From Dallia pectoralis (lineage: Eukaryota; Chordata; Actinopteri; Esociformes; Umbridae), in the NCBI GenBank assembly GCA_029465975.1, contig CM055753.1:10702057-10766056 (forward strand): a stretch of 64,000 bases of DNA, written 5' to 3'. The notes beneath the pieces are model-generated. The model saw only the letters and a program-made list of their open reading frames with translations. It ran no database searches and was not told where the DNA came from. Positions within the stretch are counted from its first letter, which is position 1, and every line of letters starts with the position of its first letter. Positions 36,196 through 63,825 of this stretch are shown here, one piece after another. The translations under genes were made by a program, and so were the position numbers.

Positions 36196-39018
36196 TTATG
36201 CCTCCAATTCAAAGTCAAAGTACTGCGGGTCGAAGTAGTGGATTCTGGTGTAGCCGTCCTCTCCTCCACTGGAATAGCTGGACGAGACAAAGAGAAAGAG
36301 AGACCATGTTTGGATATGGCAAGTAATGAGAGGATCTCTACATTCACGTGATGGTTCTGGATATCGTGCTTGCAAGCCATATGGTACTGTAGTGGTTCAA
36401 CCAAATAAATATTCAGTTCCAGATATTGACCCTGGGAAACATTATCAGAGATCCTGACAATGACAAATGAATGCATTGGCGTAGAACATTTCGCAGGAAC
36501 GTGCGTGAGGTTCCTGACCTTTTGCCGTCGGGGTGGAACGCCACACAGTTGATGGGACCAAAGTGACCCTTGACCCTGCCAAACTCCTCCTCATAGGCGG
36601 CATGGAAGAACCTGGCCTCAAACTTGCCAATCCTGGTGGAGGTCGTGGTGACTTCCATGGCCTCCTGACCTCCTCCCATCACCACCTACGGACGCAGAGG
36701 GGTTAAAGGTCAGTTACGGGGTGACCGTATAAACTGACCCTGAGATTTTCGCGCGTGTCACATACATGGTCCATGATGGGCGAAATGGCAGCAGAGTTGA
36801 CCGGCCTCTCCGTTTTGAAACTTTTGATGTGATCCAGAGTTGTGGAGTCAAACAGCTGTGGGATAGAAGGATGGGTTAGACGGGCATCACCACGGCATCA
36901 CCGCGGGCATCACCACACCAGAACACTCCACCAATCTCTGGTCCTCATTCTTCCATACCTTAGAGGAGCAGTCTTTAGAGGCTGTGATGACCATGGTCAG
37001 GTCCACGGAGGACTGGATGTCGTTGATCTGTTTGGAGTGCTCCTTCACTTTCTTCAGAACCTCACCGGACTGCAAACACACACACAATGAAAGGGGTGAA
37101 TACACATTAGGCCAATAGTGGATGTGTTCGTGTGTGCAGGTGAGAGTGGATGTGTGTGTATGCAGGTGAGAGTGGATGTGTGTGTGTGCAGGTGAGAGTG
37201 GATGTTTGTGTGTGTGTGCAGGTGAGAGAGGATGTGTGTGTGTGTGTAGGTGAGAGTGGATGTTTGTGTGTGTGTGTGTGCAGGTGAGAGAGGATGTGTG
37301 TGTGTGTGTGCAGGTGAGAGAGGATGTGTGTGTGTGCAGGTGAGAGAGGATGTGTGTGTGTGCGCAGGTGAGTGGATGTGTGTACCTTGGCGCTGAACTG
37401 GTTGATCTCTCCGTTCTCATGACCTGCGATGACAAACTCTCCCAGAGGCCCCCAAACTGCACTGGTGATCTTAGACTCTGCACATGGTACCGTCAAGTAT
37501 GGCTGGTTGTCCTCTATGGGAGGGGAGGCGGTGTGAAAAACCTCCTGCAATAGCGACGTCAACAGACGACTATCCTACCCAGATATCCCCAACAGAGACA
37601 GTGACTCAATATTGGATCCCTATTGCTTTTTACCTGCAACCGTAACCCTAAATCGTAAGTGAACCTACCAATCTGCTGGGGGTCACGGAGGTCAAAGTAG
37701 TTGAGGAAACACTGGTAGCCCATCTGTTTGTCCGTGGAGAACATGATGATGTTGCCACTGAAGTCAAAGCCACAGGTCCTCACAGCCGAACTGGTGTTTA
37801 GCATAGCGAGCTGTTTGCCTGGGAGAGAAAGGAGGTGTTCATTTACTGCACACAAACACCTGCAAGTTGTTCCTAAAACCTAGCCATGGGTACACCTGTG
37901 TCTGCACCCAGGTACTAAACCAATAAGCTGTTACCTGTCTCGCAGTCCCAGAGTCTGCAACTGTTATCTGCTGATCCAGTCAACACATTCTTTGTGTCCC
38001 CTGGGGAAAAGGTGAAGGAAAAATACACTGCCACCATGGATGAAGAATTAAAGACGCCCAGAAAAACCTTACTACCCACATTTACGGTTCCCAAAACCCT
38101 AACAACCTCTGACACATGCAATACAATACAATACACAAACATCTGACAGACACAATGAACAATTTACATGTTGGTAGAGAGCAACATGGTCTGCATGGCT
38201 CTGGATTTCCTCGAGTTAAAGATACAATCACAGTCAACACACCACACCGCTCCAGTGTGCCCATTGTAGGTCCCCAGCCTCTCGCCGTTCACAGAGTACC
38301 AAACGTTAGCGACCTGGAAAACAGAAACCACATCATTATTTCGGCCCCAATAGTTGGGGATTTAATTAACAAGGCTGCTAACAGCCATTTCTCTACTCAG
38401 TTTTACACACACACACACACACACATATATATAATCGCCTACCGTGTCTTTCGCAACAGTGAAGAGTAGGTCTCCTTCTCGGTTATATTTGATCTGTGTG
38501 ATGGACCGCTCATGGCCCTGGAGTAGAATGGGTTTCTGGATAAACACAATACCAACGGTTAACATCCAGTCATTCCATCTACCTACCACCCTATCCCTAG
38601 TGGCACAAAGTGGCTATGAGACCACTAAATCAATTGGTGATAAAGATGACTACAGCTTGTGTTTCATTAATTGCCAGTGCCTTCCACCAGGTTCTGTAGC
38701 TAAACACCGATGGTGGCTAACTAGCCCAGTGCTACCAGATGGTTATCTTACATATGGGACCACTTGAGTTACGTGGAATTGTACTAAACAAACTTAGTGA
38801 ATAGGAAAGAGGATAACTAGCAATATGCTTTCACCGCAGGATCAACAAAGTAACATAATAGTTTTTATCTTGAGCGATTGTTAATAAAAGCGAGCTACAA
38901 CGGGTACAGCAGCAGTACACATAACGCAGCGATTAATGCTATCAAGCTAGATAACTAAATTGGTATTTATGTAGAATAATAATGATATTCGAACAGTTGA
39001 GATGTATATACACACCAT
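36196..39018 (-). CDS. eif3i: Eukaryotic translation initiation factor 3 subunit I
   Basis: Ten coding exons in transcript order: 39016-39018 (ATG alone), 38443-38535, 38226-38313, 37935-38000, 37669-37818, 37386-37513, 36959-37069, 36766-36855, 36519-36685, 36196-36277. Phases join exactly and give 325 aa, the same length as the human protein. It is a WD40 beta-propeller subunit of eIF3 (p36/TRIP-1), acting in the cytoplasm in 43S/48S assembly with eIF3b and eIF3g. Visible propeller strands include GHERSITQIKYNREGDLLFT, TGSADNSCRLWD, KITSAVWGPLGE, KEHSKQINDIQ and GHFGPINCVAFHPDG. The C-end FDPQYFDFELEA matches the family. The last acceptor is the one before CTATTCCAG; it keeps the conserved SYSSGGEDG, while the AG nine bases later would drop three residues. 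The donor after exon 3 is T|gtatct, slightly non-consensus. Confidence 0.97.
37104..37384. repeat. ~22-28-bp GT-rich minisatellite in eif3i intron 6, ~12 copies
   Basis: Units of gcaggtgagagtggatgtgt plus variable GT runs. It begins 1-3 bases inside the intron from the exon 6 donor. On the + strand each unit has a CAGGTGAG, but the gene is on the minus strand, so these are not donors for eif3i. Confidence 0.92.
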
Positions 39019-39400
39019 CGCCGAAGCTTTAATCTAGTACTTTTATCCGTTATGTTTTAGTCCAAAAACGAGAAGGGATACGGACTCGTGCTGCTCCGCG
39101 CCGGGACGAAGGCGGAAAAGAATTACAAGTACTTCCGGTGTTAACTAGCTTCCCCCTTGATCCGCGCTGAACTGGTTCCGGACCAGAAGTTAAGACCAGC
39201 AAGCTAAAAAATGGAAAATAAATAGGGACATAAATTAACATATATTATTGAAATTACTATATATATATATATACACAAATCTTACTAAAGGGAAAGTATT
39301 CCAAAAATGTACATAAAATAACGAATATAAAATATGCAATGGTGTATTATTTACATGTATTTAAATATTAATTCACGTGATTTTTTTTAATACAATTCCA
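39019..39400. promoter_or_regulatory. eif3i 5' flank (presumed promoter)
   Basis: The segment upstream of the eif3i ATG holds a short CpG-containing patch (~39060-39130, gctccgcgccgggacgaagg) followed by AT-rich DNA. No TATA box at a convincing place. Confidence 0.35.
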
Positions 39401-39403
39401 CGA

Positions 39404-42200
39404 TTTATTTATTTCATGGTTGCAGTCATGTCAACTTCGACTACCGAGTGTCAGTATCTCACCTAGGCGCCACAGAATGAAGTGAACATTATTAAGGATG
39501 GCAATTAAAAATTCTCAATAAATGTGTATATTTTAATTAGCAAAACAGGAAGTACAGAGGTGACAGAAAAAAATATTCTTTGGTTCTTGATCAACATGAA
39601 TGCATCTCTAATTCCACAGAGGATCAAGAGACATGGAGAGGTTGTCTTGTGAGTACAATTAACTGTGTGATTATGATGAAAAAGTAAAAAAATAAAACTG
39701 GGTATTGCATTCCTCAAAGCAATGCAATAAAACAAGACAGAGCAAGTGATAAACTAGACAGATTAACATACTTTTGAATTATTGTAAAATCTATTTTTTC
39801 AACATAAAAATTAGCAAATCTATAGTTGAGAACACTCCAGGGCATCATATTGTGAATAAATAAACTAAACCAGATACATTCCAGTGTCAACATTACAAGA
39901 TCACAAGGAACATTGAAAAATAAAAAAGTATGGTCCTGTATAAGACAGGCATTTCAAATTACCTCTGGATCAGTTGAGAATTCCTCTACCCAATATCAGA
40001 GCCATGGCTCTGCCCAATATGTTTCACGGGCCCCGCCCCTCAATGTTTCATAACCCCGCCCATTCGTCTCAACAGGGTTCACAGGCCCCGCCCCTTCTTT
40101 TCAAGACTCAGGTTTTGGAAGAACAACCAAATGTTGCCATGCTTCCCAACATGAAATTTACTACCAACTACAATGTATGTCGTTTTACTGAATCTTCTTT
40201 GAAGTATTGTGAATATTTTAAATAAATGATCGCGCAGAGATTTGCATACCGACTAAAAATGTAGAATGACAACCTGCCAAGTGGTCCAATGCCCACATGT
40301 ATAACACACGGCACAGCTTTGTTTCCTGAAACAAACAGGGCAAAGCCTATCCAGCTAGATAGGTAGGGAATGAAATCTGATGCCACAATTACTGGGGTTT
40401 GTTCTCGAAATCGGTAAGTTAGCCAGCTGTACAAACATTTTATAAAATTAAACCAAAATGTAAGTGATATAGAGTAGTTATCATAACTGACTCTAATAAT
40501 CCCCCTCTCTGAAACAGGCTGCTGTACATTGACCAGATAGACCAGGGGTGTGAAACCAGTTGCACAGAGGGCCTAGTGTACGCAGGTTTTTTCTTCCCTT
40601 TTTATTTTTCAGCTTGGATCTAAACAACCAGGTGAGGGTAGTACCTAACCAATTAGTGACCTAATTAATCAAGTAAGTAAGGTATGTATGTATGTGAGAG
40701 CAAAAAGCTGTAGCCCCTCGGCCCCTTCCACCAGATTGATATCGGTAAAATAAACAATACATTCGCAGTTAAGTGCTCGACCAATCAAACTGTCACAAAA
40801 CTAGGTAGCAAGACTGGGGTTGCATAGAAATATTGGTTAACACATTTTTTGTTTTCCTGATTAATCAAACTGAGTTGGGATGCAAAAATCTGATACATAC
40901 TCCCCGAAACACACAAAAAACAAAATGAACCCCCAAAACACACACACAACATAATAAACGACTGGTGGTTGTTTTAAACTGCTGCTCTTAGTCTTAACCA
41001 TAACCATAAAGGGTAATAAAGGCAAAGAACGTCAGCCTGGACAAAACCCTAAAGCAATTCAATCTGAGCAAATATTATAGAACAAAATCAAGGAATGCTT
41101 AGCCGAAGGAATGTTTGCAGTGGGAGTGAAAAGGAATGGCAAACGGGTCAATAGAATTCAACCTGTAGCTTCACAAAAACATAACAGACCGATTTCCATA
41201 TAGTGGTAATTCAGAAACACGCGTGCTAAAAGAACGCTTGGATAATATATGAAACAATGAATACAGTCAGTGAACACCTTGCTGTACACACTGTCTGCAG
41301 GAAATTAACCGATTTAACCAAAACCAAAGTGGATCAAAAAAGCATAGCTTCATCATTTCAATCCAACCATCTTATCACAAGGACTTCTGGTCTACGTCAT
41401 CATTTATATCTCCTGGTGTCCAGGGTCAAAATGTCCCTAATTATGGTGAAGCAATAAACACGAGTGGAAATGACTTGCAGGGCCACATTTCAACAGAACC
41501 TGGTAGCACTGGCAACTTGGACTTTTGTATTTGTCCCACATTGACCTCAGCAATATAAACGTGTTAATGGTTATTCCGGCCATAGAAAATGACCTTTTGA
41601 ATGTTTACCTCTATATGAATGACACACACACACACACGGTGAGAAACATAAATAAAACATACATCCACAGAACCCAACACCACCACTGCAGATCTGCAAC
41701 CCATGAACTACGACCCAAATAGAAACCTATTCCCGCATTTAGTGCCCTTCCTCAAAACAAGAGAGTGGGCCATATAGAGTGAACAGGACACCATTTAGGA
41801 CACATGCTTTCCCTAGCATGTTTAGCGAGATATCACAGTTACCAAAGGATTGGAAAGCAACAAGACCAAAACAAGGAATAAGAACCTTCAAAAAGGCACA
41901 ATCTTTCCTGGCAGACACCAACTTCTTCAACACCATCATCATCAAGAGAAACCAGAAAATACCAATGTTGCTGCCAACTGCAGATACAGGGTCAGATTAA
42001 GTTGTACTGCCATTAAGGTTTAAGTTTGGTCGGGCGTGAAGGGAATCTGATCCTAGACCTGTGGTTAGGGCCCCAAAATCATCCTACGCTAAGACAAATC
42101 ACACAAACGCCCTCTTTCCTCCCTTATGTAGTAGTGTCTTGCAGGCTGGTAGTTGGTTGTGTTGACGGGAAACTGAGCGATGCTGCCCAGGCCAGAGGCC
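39404..42200 (-). other. Probable long 3' UTR of txlna
   Basis: Between the txlna stop codon and the eif3i promoter there is no other exon I can support. TTTATT at 39404-39409 (AATAAA on minus) could end a ~2.8-kb 3' UTR, but earlier signals may be used. A minus-strand ORF at 40168-40434 looks somewhat protein-like but has no family match or splice context. Length and use of this UTR are inference. Confidence 0.35.
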
Positions 42201-47040
<4,840 letters not shown>

Positions 47041-47790
47041 GACAAAATTCCTGGAATAGGTGAGACTCAGATGTCAACGATCCTTGTGTATAAACCCACC
47101 TCCACCGAAAAACTGTGTGTAAAGAGTGTGTTTCAAATATGCATATATGCAAAAGAGACGTAGACCACGACTGACGCACCTCCTGGTTTGCAGAAAACAA
47201 ACAAGACACACTAGACCACGCATGCGTCAAGGCTAATCTGTCACTGCATAAACCTATAATGGTCACTGGGCTAAACCCAGGAACCGGTCACTGGTCATTT
47301 TGACCGTGTCACACAGACACACAAAATTTTATATCAGGCATTTAAATGCACTTGGTCATAAAACAGCGCACGAAAACTGTGTACATCATCATTAACGCAG
47401 AATGCGTGTGGTATGCTAGGCTAGCTAATTAAGTGTTATTTTAAAGCGTATATGTTCGTATAAGTTGACACACACGTCTGTCATAAGGTGCATTTACTCA
47501 ATAGCTTTGCCAGGTGAAACCAGGTCGTTAATCTGTTTGCCGACAACCAATAGTTACATAAGTAGAAAGTGAAACTAGCTGGCTAGCGAAAGTTAATGTA
47601 AGTTAGCTAGCACACTTAGCTTTCTAGCAAGGGGACGTTAGTTGGCTAGCTATTCTCCATTGCTAATTTGGGTTTATATTATACTAGGTAACAAACCAAA
47701 ACACGTAACACACATTGCCTACTCGTTATGCATTCGTGGGCTAAGCCGTACGTATTTTATTAGAAAGGGAAAAATGCAAATGTACCTTAC

Positions 47791-47835
47791 CCTTCTTAAT
47801 CAACTCAACAAATACAGTTGACTGTGATGTCGCTT
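47791..47835 (-). other. txlna 5' non-coding exon (end approximate)
   Basis: The coding exon begins with acceptor tattccag ten bases before the ATG at 47040, so an upstream exon is required. The donor gaagg|gtaagg at 47790 is the best candidate. The upstream boundary (transcription start) is not visible. Sequence around 47850-47950 is CpG-containing and may be the promoter. Confidence 0.5.
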
Positions 47836-48122
47836 GGTGCTTTTCCTCCTATCAACCAACAACCAGAATATACGCGAAGGTGATTGGCTGCAAACCGGAC
47901 GTGCGTAGATAACGGTTTTGCGGGTAACTGGGATATGGAGTTTTAACACCGGTTTCAGAACTACGAAACTTTCCATTCGCGGCTCCTCCATTTTCTTCTT
48001 GCACATGCATCAACAATGTACATTTCTTCACTATGTTTTCACATTTAAAACTACGACACAAAACCCCAGGAACACCGTTAGAGTAGAACACAATTACAAG
48101 ACTCTAAAGGGTTGCAAAAGAC

Positions 48123-48128
48123 TTTATT
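48123..48128 (-). terminator. Candidate distal poly(A) signal of kpna6
   Basis: TTTATT (minus AATAAA) just past the txlna 5' end, in a segment without another gene. If used, the kpna6 3' UTR would be ~6.7 kb. Mammalian KPNA6 is known for a long 3' UTR, but other signals closer to the stop cannot be excluded. Confidence 0.3.
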
Positions 48129-51100
48129 TGTTTATGTTTGTACAGCTTCCACTGGACAACTTTTACATTTTATATATTTCTACTAATTGTTAATGCAATT
48201 TGTATGGATACTTTTAATCTCTGTGTACATGTTTGTGTCATGTTCAGTTGAAGTGTATCAGTTTATCACTCATTCATACAGTCGGTCATGTCAAGTCACA
48301 GTTTCAGATGAGTTATCATAAACAAACACACCCGAAGGAAAAATACAAAATAAGATGTTTCTGAAAATAAATACAATGAATAAGACAGAAATGAGAGGAC
48401 CGGGTTAGAGTGTAAATCAAGGTTGGTCAGCTACTATGACAAATGAAAAACACTTTACAAACAAATAGCATTGTAAACAATTGTAGCGGAGGCATATTTG
48501 AAAAAAAATGGGAGCAGTAAATAACCTTAGCTTGGGATTTTCGCAGACCGTCTACTCAAAATAGACACACTTCTAGGACGGAAGAAGACACAATCCAATC
48601 TAGTTCTGTTTTTATTCTTATTTTTTTGGAAACCTGGTGTTTTTTCCTGAACGCAGGAGCCTGGGACTAGAACACACATTGTTAATTTCCTAACCTCAGA
48701 TGTTGGACTCTGGTATTACTCACTAAACAATAGCATGACAATGTGGATAAGTAAAAACATTAGATATCCAGGCATTCTGATCTCAGAGGAACATTATCGA
48801 CAATAACTACAGCCAAGTGGTTTTAGTAGTAAATTAGTAGCATGTCAGAGCAATTGTGTACACTTTTAAAGTTCCAGATAAAAAAATCTCAGAATTTTAG
48901 AGGGCATTTAAAACGTATACAATACTTCGTATGCATAATTCCACACATTAATTTCTTTATAATCATCCACATTTTTCAATGTAAATTATTTCACACGTCT
49001 GCGTTCCAGATTGTAATCTGGAAAACTGTAGACCAATTCCTGTCTGACCCTGGAAGAGGGCAAAAAAAACCACCTGAATAAAAAGTTGTAGACTCCGTCC
49101 AAAGTGACAGTCAATTTTACACAGTCAATAGTAGTGAACTAAACAGGGAAATGGGCATACGTTCTTGGGTATGGCTGATGTTTAAAGAGTATTTATTGCA
49201 GGTCTAGTTAGACTGCTTCTGGTTCTTACATTTAGCTGATTTTTAGCTTCCCATCTCAGGACAACCACTTTTGATTAATTGTTCTAACTCACTTCTGATT
49301 CAAAAAGACAGTTGAGAGACATCTGCACAAGTGATTGCTTGATAGTTTTATCTTGTCAACTATTATCTGAAGCCACAAAATAAATAAAAACACAAATGTA
49401 ATGGCATTGTTCCTCAAAGTCAATAAAAAAAAAATCCCATAAGAACTTTGGTGAGATGTCATGTTAAACCGTCCGTTCCTTTTTCCAGAGACGCGAGGTT
49501 AGCCGATTTATGTGCAAACAAAATGAACGGGCATTGGCCTGATATGACAAGTGACCCCCCTCCCCCTGAACGTAAAAATAAGATAAAACAATCACGACAT
49601 GTGCAATAAGGAACCGCGTCAGCCTCTCTCTTGGCATCACCACCGACAATTTTCGGCTACGGAACGTCAGAGCGTAAGCGGCCAGATGTGAAAACTGACC
49701 TAAGAAACTTCTCCAAACGCTAAGACAGAAAAACACTGGGCACTAATACACACAGTCTTTGCCATGAGATAAAACTAGATTTGGCTGCAGTTCCTTCATG
49801 ATGACTGAACTGCCCTGAATTGCCACAAAACGAGTAATTATCTGCATTACAAACAACAATCCAATAAGCCGTAAGAAAGTAGCATACGTTATTTTAGTTG
49901 GAACGGCATAATGGGATAAAACCACGTCACTTGTAGGATATGAAATGACTCGAACTTAATCCCAAAATGAGGTGCACAAGTAGTAAAGAATGACCCTTCT
50001 TCAGAGAAACCACGGCAAGTAATGTGCTTTATAAGATAAAGAAAGAAGAGCAGCAATGTTTTTGCACAAAAACGCGTGCACATTCAAGTAAGAGTATACA
50101 TAAAAGAAAGAATATAAATCAATATTAGTCAAAAGACAAGCAATCAACCTTCAGTCGTTAGTTGGTCAGGATTGGCACTTTTGTGAATAGGAGTGCATTT
50201 TATTTTTCATAAATATAAATATATATTTTTTCCTATTTCGTCAGACTTCACTGATTTTAAATATCGTTATATTTTGGTAGTCTTTGCAGAGGCCGCACAC
50301 TAAATTAGACAAGAAAACAAATCCCTATGGTAATTACATTACAGCGCTACATTCCTTTGTTGAGACCAATCTTTTTCTCAAATTATCCAATAATTATTTT
50401 GTTTCAAATTGCCTGTTCAGAGCGGACTGGTTCTGTGGACCACAATTTCACCTGTCGAAAAGGAAAGTGCATAGTCGTACGATATTTTACTGTATAACCT
50501 TACAGACTTCCTTTTGCCAGATTTTTCTTTCAACAAATGTGAATACATATGTTGCAGATTAACCAGAAGCACCACGTCTCCAACACTCTAAATTTATTTG
50601 ATCGCTAAATTCAACTTCTGAACCACACGGTGTCAGAAACTGACGAATTTGTAAAAAAAAAAAGACCATCATACCTTTACAGTATGCTTCATAATTACAA
50701 AATACTTAGGAGTGAAGTCAAAGCTGTCAACATCGAAATATCTACCTGCTCTGGCATATGAAATTGGTAAACAGAGTGTAAATTGATATTCAAAAAAACC
50801 TGCAAAAGCAAGGACATTGATGGGCCTGACATCAAACCTGCTGTGTTTTTATATCAAAAGAAACTTTGAGTTTTGACAGTTGGTACCTGAACATGCAGCG
50901 TGGCACCAATGTTTTCAATATTCTGATTCCTTATATTCTTAAAGCTCAACGGAGTTTGTTCTACTAATCGAAGAGGAAACTGCCGATACCGAGGACAAGT
51001 TTCTGGAAAACTCTGATCTGAAGATAACAGTTGTACATATATCTACCACTCACACAGTGCCATGTCAGTCAGTCAAACTGTCACACTACCAAACTGGTGA

Positions 51101-52200
51101 GTTGACAGGCTCCACTCAACCCTAAGTCAGTATAACCAAGTCAGTATTACACCCCCTCATCAACGGTCAAGGATTAAAGATGCAGTCTGGGAAATCCTTA
51201 TTTCTGTCTGGATGTGTAGATATTCAAATGTGCCATATCTGTTAGTAGAATCAACATCATAGCTAAGTTAGCCATGAGGGTTGAAAGCATGCACTTTAAA
51301 ATACATATCCTCACTCACAACTTTTAGACAACCTTCGTGGAATGACACTCCTACAACCAGAACGGGGGAAAAATAGTAGTAGACATTTTCTTTGATGGAG
51401 GGAAAGGGAATTTTAGAGTCTAAAGGCATAACATCTTCATGATGTAGCGGAGCAGAATAAAGCCTTCCATAATACCAAAACGTGCACCACAGCACGTCCA
51501 AAAGAAACTTTCATAAAATGGAAAAACTAAAAGTGGCCATAGATAATCTAATATCCTTCAGAAGATATCAAATAATGGTGAGAACGTGATCAAAATGACC
51601 ACTAATATTTTTGTCATACCTATCGTGTGTATCAATCTTACCGTATCCAAGAGCAACGCATAACGAGCAGATGCGCTGGTCAATAAAATTATTGTTTCTA
51701 ATTTCAAGTCCGAAAGGAAGTGGCAAATAATAGAAAACACTGAATGAACATTCTGCAAATAGAAACCAAACCTGTGGCAATATATCACGGAAAAAAATAA
51801 TAACATGCAATATTGTTCATTCAAGTCTGGATTTAGGAATTCGCTCTCTTTAGCGCGCGTCTCTGTGAATTGTGTAGTGTGTACAGTGTGTATGAAGTTA
51901 GTGTGTGTGTGTGTGCGTGTGCAAACTCGTACTATAATTACTGCTGCGATTAGGCTGGTCACGGTCTTACAAACATACCCTTGGCCAAACCCTGGTTGTC
52001 GTACAACCCCCCCTCTCTGTGTTCACGTTACACGCTTCTTCTACACTACTGTTCACCAACGGTCTTAGCGCGGCCCTGGCAAAAATGTAATGTATAATGT
52101 GTCATTGAAGATCACACTCAGAACAGCCAGCAAGGAACCATACATGTTGAGCTTATATATACACATACCATCACAATCACATGTTGTCATTCCCATTCCG
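48129..52200. other. AT-rich stretch without a gene, possible kpna6 3' UTR
   Basis: About 4 kb of AT-rich sequence, many A/T runs, no exon or repeat array recognised. Could be transcribed as 3' UTR of kpna6 (minus strand); this is inference. Confidence 0.3.
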
Positions 52201-52209
52201 TTATGCCAC

Positions 52210-52346
52210 AGCCGACTAGAATGCAACAGGGTCTAGAATGCAACAGGGTCTAGAATGCAACAGGGTCTAGAATGCAACAGGGTCTAGAATGCAACAGGGT
52301 CTAGAATGCAACAGGGTCTAGAATGCAACAGGGTCTAGAATGCAAT
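52210..52346. repeat. 17-bp minisatellite, ~8 copies
   Basis: Unit gggtctagaatgcaaca, perfect in the central copies. Confidence 0.93.
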
Positions 52347-53555
52347 AACTAGATTGAAACAGCTGATCTGATAGGTGTGTTATCACTTATCAGATCTAAA
52401 CCTAGAACACTCCACTCCCCCCCCCACCACCACCAAACTATCACATAAACCACACGAGTTAAAACCATTGAAGTCCAATCAAAGTGTATTTTATATAACA
52501 ACCATGAACATGGTACCTCACCAATTTTATGTGCACACACTTGATTGCATTCTCTCAGTAAACTCCCGAAAGCTGACGACCTCAACTCAAAATCCAGATG
52601 TCAAACCAATCATCAGCGAAACCCTTTCTGTTTTCCTCCCAGCCCTGTACCTTCCAACGGCATTTCCGGGGATAATTCCCGGCGTTTGACGGAGTGATGA
52701 TCCGTAACAATACATGTAGGGCGAAAGAAACACCATGCAAACCCCTGTCTCACACAGCAGAGGGCACCGTCTATCCGCTACAGCCCAGCCAGTACCATCG
52801 TCTTTACACTTGAGACACCGTCACCCCATTAAATAATGCATGAAAGCACAAGATAGAAGATAATGTTGCCATTTGCGAGGACAACCAGTCCTTCAATGGA
52901 AACGAGCATCAAGGAAAAAAGAAAGTCACAAATCGTATCCAGAAGCATCTGTAGGTGGATCATCCGTATTATTTTATAATGCTGCAATTTTCCACGATTT
53001 AGGATTCATTCGAAGAGTCATTTGGGAGCCAAAAAAACAAAACGACTCTTTGTACAACAGAAGACTAACCAGATTGCAATGTAGCGTAAATCAGAACACA
53101 GCACACAGCGGATATCATTTCTAACAAGCGGGACCAGAACCGCAGATCTCTTTCCCCTGTGGTACACTCAATGACCACCAGCATCTACCCGGTCATGTTT
53201 GAGATGGTACCATTTAGACTTTAACGGTTCCTATGCCTTTCCACCCGGCCCCCGCCCAAACTAAGACCTCATCTGAAACAAGCATCAAACAAAAGTGAAA
53301 CAAAAACCGGAACCGTTATACACAGGATGAATAGTCAGTTCTCGAAAATGAAACAGAGTGGCTCTAGTACCAAACCATTGTTTTAGAAAGCACAGAATGA
53401 TTTCCTAAAACCATCCATGTCTGACAGAAGCCAGTGAGAAAGAGAGGTATAGCCTATGATTTAGTGAATACAAATCGGTAGTTGGTCGTCAACGGCAGAG
53501 GGGCTTGTCTGTAGTCCGGGAAGCCTCTAGTCTTCTCATGGTGCAAAATAAAACA
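52347..53555. other. Unique-looking stretch, no gene recognised
   Basis: Contains a C/CA-rich run (~52420-52435). No exon could be supported. Confidence 0.4.
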
Positions 53556-53559
53556 AAAC

Positions 53560-53725
53560 AGTGCTTACAAATGCAGGGGGGTGATGGAAGAAAAGAAGAT
53601 GACAGGTGGGTGACAGGATGACTGGGGGGGTGACGGGGAGAGACAGGATGACAGGTGAGTGACAGGGGAGAGACAGGTTTACAGGTGGGTGGTGACAGGA
53701 TGACTGGGGGGGTGGAAGGACCAAT
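53560..53725. repeat. Degenerate G-rich tandem repeat
   Basis: Imperfect units of gacaggatgactgggggggt and gtgacaggggagagacagg, including three runs of six or more G. Confidence 0.75.
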
Positions 53726-53779
53726 AAGGACAAGGAAGACAGATCAAAGACAAAATTGTCAACATCACACTGGTAAGGT

Positions 53780-54170
53780 TTGATGCTAGTCAGAGACGCC
53801 TCACTGATGCTAGAGTCAGAGACGCCTCACTGATGCTAGAGTCAGAGACGCCTCACTGATGCTAGAGCCAGAGACGCCTCACTGATGCTAAAGCCAGAGA
53901 CGCCTCACTGATGCTAGAGCCAGAGACGCCTCACTGATGCTAGAGCCAGAGACGCCTCACTGATGCTAGAGCCAGAGACGCCTCACTGATGCTAGAGCCA
54001 GAGACGCCTCACTGATGCTAGAGCCAGAGACGCCTCACTGATGCTAGAGTCAGAGACGCCTCACTGATGCTAGAGTCAGAGACGCCTCACTGATGCTAGA
54101 GTCAGAGACGCCTCACTGATGCTAGAGTCAGAGATGCCTCACTGATGCTAGAGCCAGAGACGCCTCACCT
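53780..54170. repeat. 26-bp minisatellite, ~15 copies
   Basis: Unit gatgctagagccagagacgc plus ctcact. Only a gtc/gcc change and rare single differences separate copies. Confidence 0.95.
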
Positions 54171-54843
54171 CATAAGCCAGATCCCCACACAGCACAGAAT
54201 TTGCCGTCCTAAAAGAGGACATGCAGATTGGCAAAAAAAATAAGAAAACAAACCACGGCACAAACACTCAGCTGGCAGTGTGCCGGTGTCTCTCATTGTA
54301 CGTATGCATTTGAAACCAGCATACCTGGGGGCGTGACCTAGGGGCAGACCTGGGGGCGTGGCCGCTGCAGGGAGGGACAGAGCAGATTTGTCAGGTGGTT
54401 TTGAGTTCGGCTCTTCCAATTGGCTGGCGGGCCTGGACGCAGACCATTCTGTTAGAGGGGTCAGATCCAGATCCGACTGCTAGCTCAGTCGTGGGGGAAA
54501 TGTCGTCCGGTTAATGTCATCGCCGTAAGCCTTCCATGGGATGGGGCAAGGTTAAACCGTCCACAAAAAGTCGAGGGAAGTTAGCTCTGGTAAACCGTCT
54601 TCATGGTCCAGGAGCGATGAAAGCGCAGATTGACACCATTCATGGAGATTGTGGGATTGAGGTGAGAGATCTGCAAGATGATTCATGAGATCCGGAAGGT
54701 AACAGCGAATCGCCAGAGGGCACGGTGTGGGATAGATGTTCTAGACTAGAAGTTTCCCAACCCCCCACCCTGAACGACCCTAGTATGTGGAGAGGCTTGG
54801 ATGAACGTTGTGCAGGGAGAACCAGAACGTGTCAGAGGAACCG
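54171..54843 (-). other. Proximal 3' UTR of kpna6
   Basis: Sequence directly after the kpna6 stop codon in transcript sense. No further exon seen. Confidence 0.5.

Positions 54844-63825
<8,982 letters not shown>

Noticed and set aside
36260..36275. Alternative acceptor for the last eif3i exon at the second cag
   Set aside because: It would delete three residues (part of SYSSGGEDG) that the family keeps; the upstream AG gives the full 325 aa.
37104..37384. Repeated CAG|GTGAG donor-like motifs in eif3i intron 6
   Set aside because: They are on the + strand while eif3i is transcribed from the minus strand, and the array starts inside the intron without exon sequence; not comparable to the hdac1 and kpna6 donor arrays.
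40168..40434. Minus-strand ORF of 88 codons with protein-like composition
   Set aside because: No family recognised, no splice sites, lies in the presumed txlna 3' UTR; chance ORF is the simpler reading.
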